From contig NZ_JAAAKW010000002.1 in NCBI RefSeq assembly GCF_009905615.1, positions 467,854 to 531,853 on the forward strand: a DNA stretch of 64,000 bases. The letters are read 5' to 3'. Position numbers and translations under genes: made by a program. Positions 18,262 through 28,368 of the stretch are shown here, piece after piece (positions within the stretch are counted from its first letter, which is position 1; every line of letters begins with the position of its first letter). The notes beneath the pieces are model-generated. The model saw only the letters and a list, made by a program, of their open reading frames with translations. It was not told the origin of the DNA and did no database searches. This stretch comes from Pseudomonas sp. SLFW (lineage in GTDB: Bacteria > Pseudomonadota > Gammaproteobacteria > Pseudomonadales > Pseudomonadaceae).

Positions 18262-18750
18262 ATGAGCGATCAAACGAATAACGGCGCTACTTCCAACGAA
18301 GAAGAAGCTCCACAATTTTCCCTGCAACGCATCTACGTGCGTGACCTGTCGTTCGAAGCGCCGAAAAGCCCGGCGATCTTCCGTCAGGAGTGGACCCCGA
18401 GCGTCAGCCTGGACCTGAACACTCGCCAGAAGCAGCTGGAAAATGACTTCTACGAAGTCGTGCTGACCCTGTCGGTCGAAGTGAAGAACGGCGAGGAAAT
18501 CGCCTTCATCGCTGAAGTCCAGCAAGCCGGTATCTTCCTGATCAAGGGGCTGGATGCATCGTCGATGAGCCACACCCTCGGCGCGTTCTGCCCGAACATC
18601 CTGTTCCCGTACGCGCGCGAAACCATCGACAGCCTGGTGGTTCGCGGTTCTTTCCCGGCGCTGATGCTGGCCCCGGTGAACTTCGACGCCCTGTACGCGC
18701 AAGAGCTGCAGCGCATGCAGGAATCGGGCGAGACCCCGACCGTTCAGTAA
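18262..18750 (+). CDS. secB: Protein-export chaperone SecB
   Basis: The 162-residue acidic chaperone keeps preproteins unfolded and hands them to SecA. Family marks are [19 protein letters not shown] near the N-terminus, EVQQAGIF, and [14 protein letters not shown] (about residues 112-125). AGAAGGATC precedes the ATG. A strong terminator follows, closing the rhodanese-grxC-secB unit. Confidence 0.97.
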   Translation: MSDQTNNGATSNEEEAPQFSLQRIYVRDLSFEAPKSPAIFRQEWTPSVSLDLNTRQKQLENDFYEVVLTLSVEVKNGEEIAFIAEVQQAGIFLIKGLDASSMSHTLGAFCPNILFPYARETIDSLVVRGSFPALMLAPVNFDALYAQELQRMQESGETPTVQ

Positions 18751-18771
18751 GCCTTGCGGCCTGACCGAATG

Positions 18772-18800
18772 AAAAAAGCGCCTGTGATGGGCGCTTTTTT
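18772..18800 (+). terminator. Rho-independent terminator after secB
   Basis: An 11-bp stem (AAAAAAGCGCC / GGCGCTTTTTT) with a 7-base loop ends in a T-tract. Because of the A-tract it can also act for leftward transcription from trmL. Confidence 0.92.
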
Positions 18801-18856
18801 GTTGGATATCGGATAAGCGACGCAGGCTCCCACAGGGTGCTCTGCGTAACCGCGGA

Positions 18857-19312
18857 TTACTTGAACCCCAACTGACGCCAACCCTCGTACACCGCGATGG
18901 CCACGGTGTTGGACAGGTTCAGACTGCGGCTATCGGGACGCATCGGCAGGCGCAGGCGTTGCTCGGTGGTCAACGGGTCCAGCACTTCTGGCGGTAATCC
19001 CCGGCTTTCCGGGCCGAACAGGAATGCATCGCCTTCCTGAAACGCCACGTCGTGGAAAGGCCGCGAGCCCTTTGTGGTAAAAGCGAACAGGCGCGGCTGG
19101 CCGATACTTTCAAGGCAACTGGCCAAGTCGGCGTGACGGTGCAGCGTGGCGTACTCGTGGTAATCGAGGCCCGCGCGGCGCAGGCGCTTGTCGTCCAGCT
19201 CGAAGCCCAACGGCTCGATCAAATGCAGGTTGCAGCCACTGTTGGCGCACAGCCTGATGACGTTGCCGGTATTCGGCGGAATTTCTGGTTGAAAAAGGAT
19301 CACGTGAAACAT
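18857..19312 (-). CDS. trmL: tRNA (cytidine/uridine-2'-O-)-methyltransferase TrmL
   Basis: The 151-residue SPOUT enzyme methylates the wobble base of tRNA-Leu. Its starts are [21 protein letters not shown], with the knot motifs [10 protein letters not shown] (about residue 100) and [13 protein letters not shown] near the C-terminus. I start at 19312, as a 98-residue upstream extension runs antisense through the next gene. The start is only 25 bases from the start of a divergent gene. Confidence 0.95.
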   Translation of the reverse strand: MFHVILFQPEIPPNTGNVIRLCANSGCNLHLIEPLGFELDDKRLRRAGLDYHEYATLHRHADLASCLESIGQPRLFAFTTKGSRPFHDVAFQEGDAFLFGPESRGLPPEVLDPLTTEQRLRLPMRPDSRSLNLSNTVAIAVYEGWRQLGFK

Positions 19313-19337
19313 GCACGGCTCCGAACAAAAGGACGGG

Positions 19338-19751
19338 ATGCATTCTACCCCCGAAGAAGACCCGAGACCGAAGCTATGGCGGCGGTTTTTGGGGTCTATC
19401 GCGATATTTGGCGTGATGGTCGGGTTGATGATCGGTCGCGTGACCACGCCAGACCCGATTGAGCTGCAACGTATCGAGGTGCTGTCCGGTGGCGTGGCGG
19501 TGTGGTTCAACCGCGAGCCGCAGTTGCATGGCGAGATCATCGACGGCGCCGTGGCCTTGCTCTTCAACGCCAAAGGCGATGCGCAACGGGGCGAGTTGAA
19601 GCTCAACGGGCGTGATGTGCGTTGGAGAGTTCAGAAGAGTGACAAGGGGTTGTTGCTGAACCTGCTGGCGGCCCGTCCGTTGCGCGGTGAGTGGCACGGC
19701 GCAACTCAGGACGGGCGCTGGAGACTGGAGGTCAGTCTCCGAGAGGAATAA
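19338..19751 (+). CDS. Small membrane-anchored hypothetical protein
   Basis: The 137-residue product has one N-terminal membrane segment (about residues 17-35, [19 protein letters not shown]) and a beta-rich periplasmic remainder ([21 protein letters not shown]). I do not recognise a family and see no catalytic motif. An AAAGGA site 5-10 bases upstream decides the start at 19338 over an ATG at 19311 that shares its bases with the divergent trmL start codon. Confidence 0.75.
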   Translation: MHSTPEEDPRPKLWRRFLGSIAIFGVMVGLMIGRVTTPDPIELQRIEVLSGGVAVWFNREPQLHGEIIDGAVALLFNAKGDAQRGELKLNGRDVRWRVQKSDKGLLLNLLAARPLRGEWHGATQDGRWRLEVSLREE

Positions 19752-20203
19752 AAGAGGGGAATCCCCGGCCTGCCTGTACCAAGGTCCCCAAAACTGGTGA
19801 TGCTTAACCTATTGCAGAGCGCGTGCCAGTTTTGAGAAAAGCCTGTAGGAAATTTCGAAATAACCATAGAAGCCCCGTTTTCAGGCCTTTCGACCAACGT
19901 CGGAAATGGCCGGTACGGTTCGCACGCGATTTGAACAGCGTTCGAGATTGATTATTTCTTGATCATTTTTGCACGCTATTCGCGCATTTTCGAAGGTCAG
20001 AGAGCCAAAGTGATGCACGTCGCGGCAACTGCCGCGCCATCGATGCACCCAATTGTGGGAAATCTGCAATAGGTAGTATTTAAAGCTGCTATCCATTCCA
20101 AATGTGCCGTGAAGCCCCCTGATTGCTATCAGATTTTTGAGCTTTTTATGGACGCTTTTCTGAATACGCTCAGAAATTCCATATAAGTTTCAGGGCTTTA
20201 ACG
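19752..20203. other. AT-rich leader of the NEL-type ligase gene
   Basis: About 450 bases without a gene, markedly AT-richer than the flanks. It must carry the promoter of the 5.6 kb gene downstream. Candidate -10 boxes such as TATAAG (about 20182) lack a good -35. I looked for an Hrp box (GGAACC with a downstream CCAC) and did not see one. Confidence 0.5.
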
Positions 20204-23200
20204 ATGTCTCAGCAGTTGAACACCATCCGAAGCAAAATACCCGACTGGTTGGCGAGCGCCCCATCGGACCTTCACAGCACATTGCGCAAGGCGGGCGCCA
20301 CGCGACTCACCTGGTTTGAACAGGCCCGCCAATCCATGCCTGAAGTCGTCAAGGCATTGCGGGATGACTACGTGCTGCACCGCTCAAGAGAAGCAGAACT
20401 CAACGAGGTGTTGAAAGACTTTCCTTCCCTTGAGGCATTTGCCGAACCCTTGCTCGTTACCGCGCTTAAAGAGCGATTCGGGTTGGAGGTGGACGTCCGC
20501 ACAACCTGGCTGTTTCACGCACGCAGGATTCGTATCGACGATTCATTTGCAGCCGTGTCCAGAGATCCGCTGGTCGAATACCAGAAATCACTTAAGGCAG
20601 CGACGCAGACGTTGCTGCATGCCGCGTTGCAAAACTTCGAGGCCTGGGAAACTGAACCGGGTGGAATGGACCTCGATGCGCGACAGAAGGCGGCGGTTTA
20701 CGACCGCTACCCGGTCGATGGGCTGGCATTGCCGACAACCCCACTGGCGATTGCGCCTGAAGCCTTCGCGGCCCTGTCCCGGGAGCTGGATCTCGGCGGG
20801 CAGTATCAGCAAAAAATCAGCGCGTTCCTGAACCCTGTTTCCGAGCCCGGCGATGCTTCCGATGCCGCCACGTTCAATCGACGGGGCTTGCTCAAGCGTG
20901 TGGCAGAGTCGGCCCTTCGCATTCAGGTCCACCTGGCCTTGATGCAGGGGCATATCAGCCAACGTCTTTACGCTCCTTTATTAGAGGTGGCCGCAAACGT
21001 CACGCAAGCCACGCTCGAAGGCGAGCCGATGACCTGCAGCTTCCTGCGCCTGTGGGACGTCGAGTTGACAGGCATCGTGACGATCAGCAAACCCCGCGAC
21101 AGCGCAGACACCGTGCAGAGTGTCGTGGTCTACATCCCGAATGATCCGGTCTGCCCGCTCAAGGAATACCCATCCAGCGCTGTGTTCACCGCTGCGCTGC
21201 GCGACAGATTGTTGATGGAAGGCTATTCGGCGTTTTTCCAGCGTTTCGTTCCCGCCCGTCACCAGGCAGAACTGTTCGCAAAGCTGGAGTCATGCCTGCG
21301 GCCTGTGGTGTGGAACAACGACAGAAACTGGTACGAGCCGCAGGTCGACGTGAACGCGAAGCTCCATCTGCGGGAGCATGAGTTCAAGGTCGGGCTGCTG
21401 ACGGCTGTCACTGAGCAAAATGCCGCGATCCTCAAGGACGACGCGCTGTTTCATGGAGTGCCTACGGCGGATGAAGACCAGAAAACCTTCGAGCAACGTG
21501 TTCACTATTTTGAAAACATCGCGCTACAGACGCTGAACGCGGTGGGGTTCGTCGTCCCGCCGGTCGGCGCCGTGATGATGGCCGTCGCGGCCGCGCAGTT
21601 GGGGGTCGAGGTTTTCGAAGGCGTGGACAGTTGGACGCGCGGCGAGTGGGAACAGGGCTGGCGTTGCCTCATGGACGTGGCGGAAAACGTAGCACTCATG
21701 GCCGCACTGGGGGCTGCTCATGGCAGCGGCACTCCGGCGGTAGAAACCCTCACGGTCGAGACGCCTTCATTCATCGAGGAACTGGAAGAGGTCGAATTGC
21801 CCAATGGTGAAACCCGATTGTGGAAACCCGATATCAGACCTTTTGCCCATGACACAGTGCTGCCCGCTGGGCTGAAGCCTGACGTTTACGGGGTCTATCA
21901 CTACCAGAACAAAACCTGGGTTTCTCTCGAGGGTAAGGTGCACTCGGTAAAAAGGTCGTCCGCGAATGAGCCGTTGCGGATCGAGCATCCTACCAAAGCC
22001 ATCAGCTATGAACCCCCGCTGCGCAGCAATGGCGCAGGCGCCTGGATGCACCCGGCAGATCGCCCTCTGGAGTGGGAGGGTCTGAAACTGTTTCGCCGAT
22101 TGGGTCATACCGCCGACGCGTTTTCCGACGTGACGGCGCAACGCATTTTGCAGATCAGCGACACCCACGAAACCGTGCTGCGCAGAGCGTTGGCAGAGGG
22201 GCAACGCCCTCCGGCCTTGCTTGAGGACACAATGCGCCGTTTCCAGTTGGATGAGGACATGTCGCGCGAGCAGCGGGGCGAGAGTGCCGGGATCAACCAG
22301 GCGGCAGCCTTTGCATCACGTTATCGTGCGCTGTCTTCCGCGCAGGAAGCCGAAGGGGGCTTGATCACCCGCCGCTACCCCGACCTGCCAGGTCCCATCG
22401 TGGATGAAGTGGTCCGCGCTGCGTCGGCCGCTGAGCGTGCAGCGTTGGCCAACGGGCAGGTGCCCGTGCGCGTTGCCGAAGAGATTCGTGTCTATCAGCA
22501 GCAGGTCAGATTGGCGCGCGCTTACGAAGGGCTTTACCTCGAATCGGTGCGCAACCCCGACAGCGACGTCTTGATTCTTCACTCACTGGAGACGTTGCCT
22601 GGCTGGTCCGCGGAGTTGCGTCTTGAGCTGCACGACCGTCGATTCGCTGGTCCGCTGATTGACGCCATTGGCCCTGTGGAATCGACGCTGCGCAAGGTTC
22701 TGGTTCGGCATGCCGACGGCTTTGAAGCCTATGACGAGCGAGGACTGGAGCTGCATGGGCGCGATGATTTTTACGCGGCAGTTCTGCACGCGCTACCCGA
22801 TGCACCGCGCGCCGCGTTGGGATTTCCCGGCACTTGGGATGGCCCGAAACTCAAACTCGCTGTTCAGAACGGTCCGTTGCTCCCCCGGCCTGCGCTGCGC
22901 ACGCTATTGAACATGCAGCCCGCCACGCCGGGCCGACCCTCGCCGATGCGGCTGGCGGACGGGCGCTTGGGTTATCCCTTGAGTGGCAGAGGGGCCCTGC
23001 AAGGGTTTATCGCGCGGGACACCTTGCTGGACCTCATTCGATCCACCGGCGCGTCGAACGGCGACGCCTCTGCCGAGCACATTTTGGCTGCGTTAGAGGC
23101 CGCAGGCCTGGATCGTCAGCAGATTCACCAGCGGCTGATTGAGGTGCTTGACGAGCGTCTTGCGCTGGACGTCAGTTTGAACGCCTGGGGCGACAGCTCA

Positions 23201-25792
23201 GTGTCCGCGCCCGAAGCGCCCGAGCGGCAGGCGAATCGAACGCGCATTCATGATGCCATCTGGCGGCATTGGGCCGAAACAGCCTTGCCCGAGGTCACGT
23301 CCAACGGCGCGACATTGCGTTTGCAAAACGTGGTGCTGAGCGACTTCCCGCCAGCGCTCCCTGACTTTTTCAGTCAACGCGTGACTCGCATGGACCTGAT
23401 CGAGATCGCCATCAATCGACCGGTATCAACGGTGTCACCGCCAATTGCCCGATGGGTGGATCAGCGTCTTGCCCTGGAAGCGTTTTTCGTGCGATTCCCG
23501 GGCGTCACAGCGCTGGAAATCAGCCGTTCGACGATGGCGAACGACCCGCTGGTCTTTCAGCTGCCGTACCTGGTCGCTCAGTCGTTTCCGGCCTTGCGCA
23601 GCTTGCGGCTGGTCAATCAGAGCCTGTCGATCAGTCTGCTGGAAGTGCAGTCTCTCAGTCGGCTCGAACATCTGGAAACGCTGGACCTGAGCGGTAACAC
23701 CATCAGCGTTATCGAGCCGACCACGCTCACTGGCTTGCATTTGCGCACACTGAGGCTGGACAACGTGGGGCTCGAGCGTTGGCCTGCGTGGCTAGACGGG
23801 CTGGCGTCCTCGTCGATCACCGAGCTGTCGTTGCGCACTAACCGCATCATGGAAGTGCCGTGGGACATGTCCAGCCTGCAAGCCTCGACCGATCGATCGA
23901 CCACGGTTTCGCTGCAAGGCAACCCACTTTCCCGCCTGACGATGACCCGCATTCGGCTCAACGAAGGAGTGAATAACCGGTTTCGGTTCCAGCTCGACGT
24001 ACCCCCTCATCTGGCCGCTCATATCTATCAGATGAGGCAGGAGCGCACCCAATTGCGAGAGGCCATCGACAGCTGGACCCAGGCTTCTACCTCGACCCGG
24101 CCATTGACTGAAGAAGCGGTAGAGGTTCGGCGCGCCATCGGCGAAACCCTGCTGGAGTACTCGCGCCTCTACGGCGAAGGCCAGACGCAGACGGTTTTGA
24201 CTGTCCAGGGCATTGCGCTGGCGGACTTTCCTGCGCAACTGCCAGCGTTCTTTGACGTGCGCGTGCGCAGCCTGCAATTGATCCGGGTCGGGGCCAGCGA
24301 GGCTGAGCTGAATCGATTTCTGACGCGCTTTCCACAACTGACGAATCTGGAGTTGACCGGGGCCGTGGAGCCTCTGCCGGCGCTGCCGTCCGCATTGTCG
24401 CGCCTGCCGCAACTGAACACCTTGAGCATCCGGGATCAGGGCCGTCTTATCGATCAGCAGGTCATGACGTTTCTCGCGAGGCTACCTCATCTCAATGCAC
24501 TGGATCTGAGCGGAAACGTACTGGGCGCGATCTCCGATGTTTCCGCGATGCGAGGCCGTCTGACCTGGCTTTCTCTCGACAACTCGGGGCTGACGCAGTG
24601 GCCTGACTGGGTGGACGTCCTGCTCCCCATGGAAGGACTGACGCTGGACAACAATCAACTGACCGAGCTGCCCGAGCGCGTTTTGCGGAACCCGCGCAAT
24701 GACATCGGGCAGACCGAAATCGCCTTGCGCGGCAATCCGCTGACCCATGAAACGATGCGCAGGGCGCACGTTTCTGAGCGCTATCGCGGGTCTTATACCT
24801 TTGCGATGGACTTTCCCGACGACATTCTTGAGCTGTCACCGGAGCGCCATGACTCGGATTCCGACACCTACGAATCAGACTCCGATTCTTCCGGCGGTCT
24901 GTACAGCCCAGAGCCTCCACCCCCTGAGGAAGTGCCTGACGTCGAGCAATGGCTCCTCGGGTCGGTCGACGAAAACCAGGCCCATCAGGCATTGTGGCAG
25001 CGCATCGAGGAAGGAGGCGATGCGCCAAACCTGATGGCGCTGATCGGGCGCCTTACGCAATCAGCGCCTTATCGTAATGCGCAGACACGTGTCGAGTTTG
25101 CAGAGCGGGTGTGGCGCGTGCTCGATGCGGCGGACCGGAATCTCGAAAACCGGCTGCTGTACAACGGCATCGCCGAAGAGGCCCTCGTGCAGCCTGAAAC
25201 GGGCTTTCAAACCTGCTCCGACGGCGCGTGGCTGGTGTTTAATCAGATCGAGATTCAGATGTTCATCGAGCAGTCGCTGAGCAACGTGCCAGCCGAACTG
25301 CGCGGGCAATCACTGTACCGACTGACCCGGCGCCTGTACCGACTGCACGAGCTCGACGCCGTTGCCCGTGAGCAGGCTGCCGGTCGCGACGAGGCCGAAG
25401 TGCGTCTGGCCTATCGCCTGCGTTGGGCCTCGGAGCTGGACCTGCCATTGCCGCCGAGCAACATGTTGTATCAGGTGCACGCCAGCATTCGTCCCGGTGA
25501 ACTGGACGCTGCGCTGGCCCGTGTACAGCAAGGGGAATACGGCGAGCCATTCATGGCCTATGCCGCCCAGCGCGACTTTTGGGTGGATTACCTACGCGGG
25601 GCCTATGCCGAGCGCTTCCAGACGCTGAAGGACGATTACCTGGCGCGGGTCTTGGCCGTTCCGGACCGCTTTCCCGGCCAGGCAATCGAGGAGCTGGGCG
25701 CAGAATACGCGGCGTTGAAGGCCGCGTATGAGGCACAGGAAATGGCGCTGATTCGTGAGCTGACGTACCGCGTGGGATTCGAAGAGGGCTGA
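20204..25792 (+). CDS. Giant LRR protein with NEL-type E3 ubiquitin ligase domain
   Basis: The 1862-residue protein has no signal peptide. Residues 1-1030 form a long N-terminal region that, from memory, resembles the dermonecrotic-toxin-like N-terminal module (DUF6543) of large Pseudomonas proteins; it includes a hydrophobic pair of segments at about 437-505. Two leucine-rich-repeat modules follow (about 1030-1270 and 1330-1535), with signatures LETLDLSGN and LNALDLSGN. An acidic Ser/Asp and proline linker (about 1549-1575) leads to a C-terminal part of about 287 residues, the size of a NEL domain. Its catalytic signature is Cys1671-Ser-Asp1673 in GFQTCSDGAW, matching the C-x-D of IpaH/SspH ligases. 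NEL enzymes act inside eukaryotic host cells, so export is expected, but no secretion genes or chaperone are adjacent. Base composition is like the core genome. The start has a CAGGG site. Confidence 0.9.
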   Translation: MSQQLNTIRSKIPDWLASAPSDLHSTLRKAGATRLTWFEQARQSMPEVVKALRDDYVLHRSREAELNEVLKDFPSLEAFAEPLLVTALKERFGLEVDVRTTWLFHARRIRIDDSFAAVSRDPLVEYQKSLKAATQTLLHAALQNFEAWETEPGGMDLDARQKAAVYDRYPVDGLALPTTPLAIAPEAFAALSRELDLGGQYQQKISAFLNPVSEPGDASDAATFNRRGLLKRVAESALRIQVHLALMQGHISQRLYAPLLEVAANVTQATLEGEPMTCSFLRLWDVELTGIVTISKPRDSADTVQSVVVYIPNDPVCPLKEYPSSAVFTAALRDRLLMEGYSAFFQRFVPARHQAELFAKLESCLRPVVWNNDRNWYEPQVDVNAKLHLREHEFKVGLLTAVTEQNAAILKDDALFHGVPTADEDQKTFEQRVHYFENIALQTLNAVGFVVPPVGAVMMAVAAAQLGVEVFEGVDSWTRGEWEQGWRCLMDVAENVALMAALGAAHGSGTPAVETLTVETPSFIEELEEVELPNGETRLWKPDIRPFAHDTVLPAGLKPDVYGVYHYQNKTWVSLEGKVHSVKRSSANEPLRIEHPTKAISYEPPLRSNGAGAWMHPADRPLEWEGLKLFRRLGHTADAFSDVTAQRILQISDTHETVLRRALAEGQRPPALLEDTMRRFQLDEDMSREQRGESAGINQAAAFASRYRALSSAQEAEGGLITRRYPDLPGPIVDEVVRAASAAERAALANGQVPVRVAEEIRVYQQQVRLARAYEGLYLESVRNPDSDVLILHSLETLPGWSAELRLELHDRRFAGPLIDAIGPVESTLRKVLVRHADGFEAYDERGLELHGRDDFYAAVLHALPDAPRAALGFPGTWDGPKLKLAVQNGPLLPRPALRTLLNMQPATPGRPSPMRLADGRLGYPLSGRGALQGFIARDTLLDLIRSTGASNGDASAEHILAALEAAGLDRQQIHQRLIEVLDERLALDVSLNAWGDSSVSAPEAPERQANRTRIHDAIWRHWAETALPEVTSNGATLRLQNVVLSDFPPALPDFFSQRVTRMDLIEIAINRPVSTVSPPIARWVDQRLALEAFFVRFPGVTALEISRSTMANDPLVFQLPYLVAQSFPALRSLRLVNQSLSISLLEVQSLSRLEHLETLDLSGNTISVIEPTTLTGLHLRTLRLDNVGLERWPAWLDGLASSSITELSLRTNRIMEVPWDMSSLQASTDRSTTVSLQGNPLSRLTMTRIRLNEGVNNRFRFQLDVPPHLAAHIYQMRQERTQLREAIDSWTQASTSTRPLTEEAVEVRRAIGETLLEYSRLYGEGQTQTVLTVQGIALADFPAQLPAFFDVRVRSLQLIRVGASEAELNRFLTRFPQLTNLELTGAVEPLPALPSALSRLPQLNTLSIRDQGRLIDQQVMTFLARLPHLNALDLSGNVLGAISDVSAMRGRLTWLSLDNSGLTQWPDWVDVLLPMEGLTLDNNQLTELPERVLRNPRNDIGQTEIALRGNPLTHETMRRAHVSERYRGSYTFAMDFPDDILELSPERHDSDSDTYESDSDSSGGLYSPEPPPPEEVPDVEQWLLGSVDENQAHQALWQRIEEGGDAPNLMALIGRLTQSAPYRNAQTRVEFAERVWRVLDAADRNLENRLLYNGIAEEALVQPETGFQTCSDGAWLVFNQIEIQMFIEQSLSNVPAELRGQSLYRLTRRLYRLHELDAVAREQAAGRDEAEVRLAYRLRWASELDLPLPPSNMLYQVHASIRPGELDAALARVQQGEYGEPFMAYAAQRDFWVDYLRGAYAERFQTLKDDYLARVLAVPDRFPGQAIEELGAEYAALKAAYEAQEMALIRELTYRVGFEEG

Positions 25793-25796
25793 TGAG

Positions 25797-26630
25797 CTAG
25801 AACGGCGCGTCGCCCAGAATCGTGGCGCGATGCATTACCCGGCGCTGTGGGCGGTAATCGTCCACGGCGTAGTGCTGTGTCACGCGGTTGTCCCACATGG
25901 CGATGTCGTTTTCCTGCCAGCGCCAGCGAAGGGTGAACTCGGGGCGGGTGGTGTGGGCGAACAGCAGTTTCAGAATCGCCTCGCTTTCCGCCGCTTCCAG
26001 CTCGTTGATGCGCGTGGTGAACCCGTCGTTGACGAACAGCGCCTTGCGCCCGCTCACCGGGTGCGTGCGGATCACCGGGTGCGACAGTGGCGGGTTCTTA
26101 CGGCGGGTTTCTTCCCAGCGGGCGAGGTCTTCGGCCGTGCTGCCGAAGCGTTCCACAGGAAAGGATCGGGTGAAGTCGTGAGTAGCCGTCAGCCCATCGA
26201 GCAACGTTTGCAGCGGCTTGGACAGCGCTTCAAACGCTGCAATGCCACTGGCCCACAGCGTGTCACCGCCGTAGGCGGGCAATTGCTTCGCGCTCAGGAC
26301 AGCACCGAGGGCGGGCGTCGGCAAGAAGGTCACGTCGGTGTGCCAGATGGCGTTGTCGCGTACATCCGTCAGCGCCGTGTCGAGCACCATGATTTCCGGC
26401 TGCTCAGCCACGTTAGGGTAAATCGGGTGCACATGCAGATCACCGAACAAGGAAGCGAAGCGCACTTGCTGTTGAGGCGTGATCGGCTGCTCGCGAAAAA
26501 ACAGCACCTGATGGTCGAGCAGCGCTTGCTCGATGGCATTACGTTGATCGGCGGTCAGGTCCCGGCTCAGGTCGACGCCGCTGATCTGCGCGCCCAATGC
26601 CGAACTGATAGGGGTGATGTGAAGGCTCAT
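25797..26630 (-). CDS. tauD: Taurine dioxygenase TauD
   Basis: The 277-residue Fe(II)/2-oxoglutarate dioxygenase releases sulfite from taurine. The iron ligands are His97 and Asp99 in IWHTDVTF and His267 in MHRATI. The start MSLHITPIS at 26630 is preferred to a GTG four codons upstream. It is the last gene of tauABCD. Its stop is only 4 bases from the convergent stop of the giant ligase gene, leaving no room for a separate terminator. Confidence 0.95.
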   Translation of the reverse strand: MSLHITPISSALGAQISGVDLSRDLTADQRNAIEQALLDHQVLFFREQPITPQQQVRFASLFGDLHVHPIYPNVAEQPEIMVLDTALTDVRDNAIWHTDVTFLPTPALGAVLSAKQLPAYGGDTLWASGIAAFEALSKPLQTLLDGLTATHDFTRSFPVERFGSTAEDLARWEETRRKNPPLSHPVIRTHPVSGRKALFVNDGFTTRINELEAAESEAILKLLFAHTTRPEFTLRWRWQENDIAMWDNRVTQHYAVDDYRPQRRVMHRATILGDAPF

Positions 26631-26690
26631 GCGGGTTCTCACAATGTGCGCCGAAGTGTCGGCGTAGTCAGTGTCTGTTCTTGTCAGTAA

Positions 26691-27539
26691 TCAATGATTC
26701 TCGCCTTGCCACGGCACGAGTTTGCGTTGCAGCGCGCGCAAGCCCATTTCCAGAGCGAATGCGATGAACGCGATCACCAGAATCCCCAGTACCACGACAT
26801 CCGTGACCAGAAATTGCGCAGCGGACTGGACCATGAAACCCAGGCCGCTGGTGGCCGCGATCAGCTCGGCGGCGACCAGCGTTGACCAACCCACCCCCAG
26901 CCCGATGCGCACGCCGGTGAGGATGTCGGGCAGGGCGCTGGGCAAAATCACATGCCGAATCAGCTGCCAGCGCGTGGCACCCAGCGACTGCGCGGCACGC
27001 AGTTTGGCGCTGTCCACGGTGCGCACGCCGGTGGCCGTGGCGATGGCAATCGGCGCGAAGATCGCCAGGTAAATCAGCAGCACTTTGGAGAACTCGCCGA
27101 TGCCGCACCAGATCACGATCAGCGGCAAATACGCCAGCGGCGGGATCGGGCGGTAGAACTCGATCAGCGGGTCGAAAATGCCCTGCGCGATACGGTTATG
27201 GCCGATGGCAATGCCGACCGGAATGGCCGTCAGCACTGCGAACACCAGACCCAGCCCGATGCGTTGCAAGCTGGCGCCGAGGTGCTGCCAGAGGGTGGAC
27301 TCCATGTAACCCTTGGTCATCAGCAACCAGGCTTTTTCCAGCACCGCAGAGGGCGGCGGCAGGAACAACGGCTCGACCCATTCGAATGCCGTGACCACCC
27401 ACCAGGCGGCGAGCAGTGCGACCAGTGTCAGGACGCTGATGGCGCGTGTGCTGATGTAAAGGCGCCGCGCTCCGGCTTTCGCAGGAAGCGACGTCGGTGT
27501 AAGAGCATCGGCCAGCGGCGGGGATTGGTATCTGCTCAT
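26691..27539 (-). CDS. tauC: Taurine ABC transporter permease TauC
   Basis: The 282-residue inner-membrane permease has about six membrane segments, the first at residues 34-51, and the coupling loop EAA-like stretch around [23 protein letters not shown] (about residues 180-202). It pairs with TauB and TauA to import taurine. Its ATG overlaps the tauB stop by 4 bases (ATGA). A 60-base gap precedes tauD. Confidence 0.95.
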   Translation of the reverse strand: MSRYQSPPLADALTPTSLPAKAGARRLYISTRAISVLTLVALLAAWWVVTAFEWVEPLFLPPPSAVLEKAWLLMTKGYMESTLWQHLGASLQRIGLGLVFAVLTAIPVGIAIGHNRIAQGIFDPLIEFYRPIPPLAYLPLIVIWCGIGEFSKVLLIYLAIFAPIAIATATGVRTVDSAKLRAAQSLGATRWQLIRHVILPSALPDILTGVRIGLGVGWSTLVAAELIAATSGLGFMVQSAAQFLVTDVVVLGILVIAFIAFALEMGLRALQRKLVPWQGENH

Positions 27540-28327
27540 GCCCGTTGCTCCTGAATGGCCTGACGTTGAGAAAACACCCGAGCCAACACGTGTTCGCGGG
27601 TTTCGATAAAACGGGGATCGGACTTGATCGCCCGTGCCGATTCGCCTGCGCTGTAGCGCTGGCCGAAGTCGAGCGCGAGGTGCTCGACGATTTGCCCCGG
27701 ATTCGGCGCCAACAGGATCAGGTCGGTGGCGAGGAACACGGCTTCCTCGATGTCGTGGGTGATCAGAAACACCGGTTTGGCGCTGCGCTGCCAGACTTGC
27801 AGCAACAGCTCTTGCATCTGTTCACGGGTGAACGCATCCAGCGCACCGAACGGCTCGTCCATCAGCAAAACCCGTGGGTCGGCGGCCAAGGCGCGGGCCA
27901 GGCCTACGCGCTGTTTTTGGCCGCCCGACAGTTGCCAGATACGGCGATTTTCGAACCCGGCGAGATCGACCAGCGCCAGCATGTCACGGGCCTTGGCTTC
28001 ACGTTGCGCGCGAGGGACGCCAGCAAGCTCCAAGCCGAACGCGACGTTGGCGAGTACGTCCTGCCACGGCAGCAAGGCATCGTCCTGAAACACCACGCCA
28101 CGTTCCGCGCTGGGGCCTTTGACCGGAACGTTGTCGAGGGTGATGCGACCGGCGCTTGGCTCGACGAAGCCTGCGATCAGGTTCAACAACGAAGTCTTGC
28201 CGCTGCCGGAAGGGCCGAGGGCCACCAGCAGCTGTTGCGGGCCGAGGCTCAGGGAAATGTCGGACAGTACCGGCTCGGCCGCACCGGGATACTGTGCGCA
28301 GATGCGCTCCAGCTTTAACAAGGCCAT
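27536..28327 (-). CDS. tauB: Taurine ABC transporter ATP-binding protein TauB
   Basis: The 263-residue ATPase has Walker [10 protein letters not shown] (about residue 39), the Q-loop [10 protein letters not shown], signature LSGGQKQR, Walker B LLMDEP and the switch His in THDIEEA. The start at 28327 ([12 protein letters not shown], preceded by GCGGAGTC) is chosen because upstream in-frame sequence is a REP element. It energises TauC. Confidence 0.95.
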   Translation of the reverse strand: MALLKLERICAQYPGAAEPVLSDISLSLGPQQLLVALGPSGSGKTSLLNLIAGFVEPSAGRITLDNVPVKGPSAERGVVFQDDALLPWQDVLANVAFGLELAGVPRAQREAKARDMLALVDLAGFENRRIWQLSGGQKQRVGLARALAADPRVLLMDEPFGALDAFTREQMQELLLQVWQRSAKPVFLITHDIEEAVFLATDLILLAPNPGQIVEHLALDFGQRYSAGESARAIKSDPRFIETREHVLARVFSQRQAIQEQRA

Positions 28328-28368
28328 GGCGATGACTCCGCTTCTATATGAGGAACTGACACGTCCTC

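Noticed and set aside
19752..20203. An Hrp-box promoter for the NEL ligase gene
   Set aside because: No GGAACC with a CCAC partner at the right spacing is visible, so control by HrpL is not supported.
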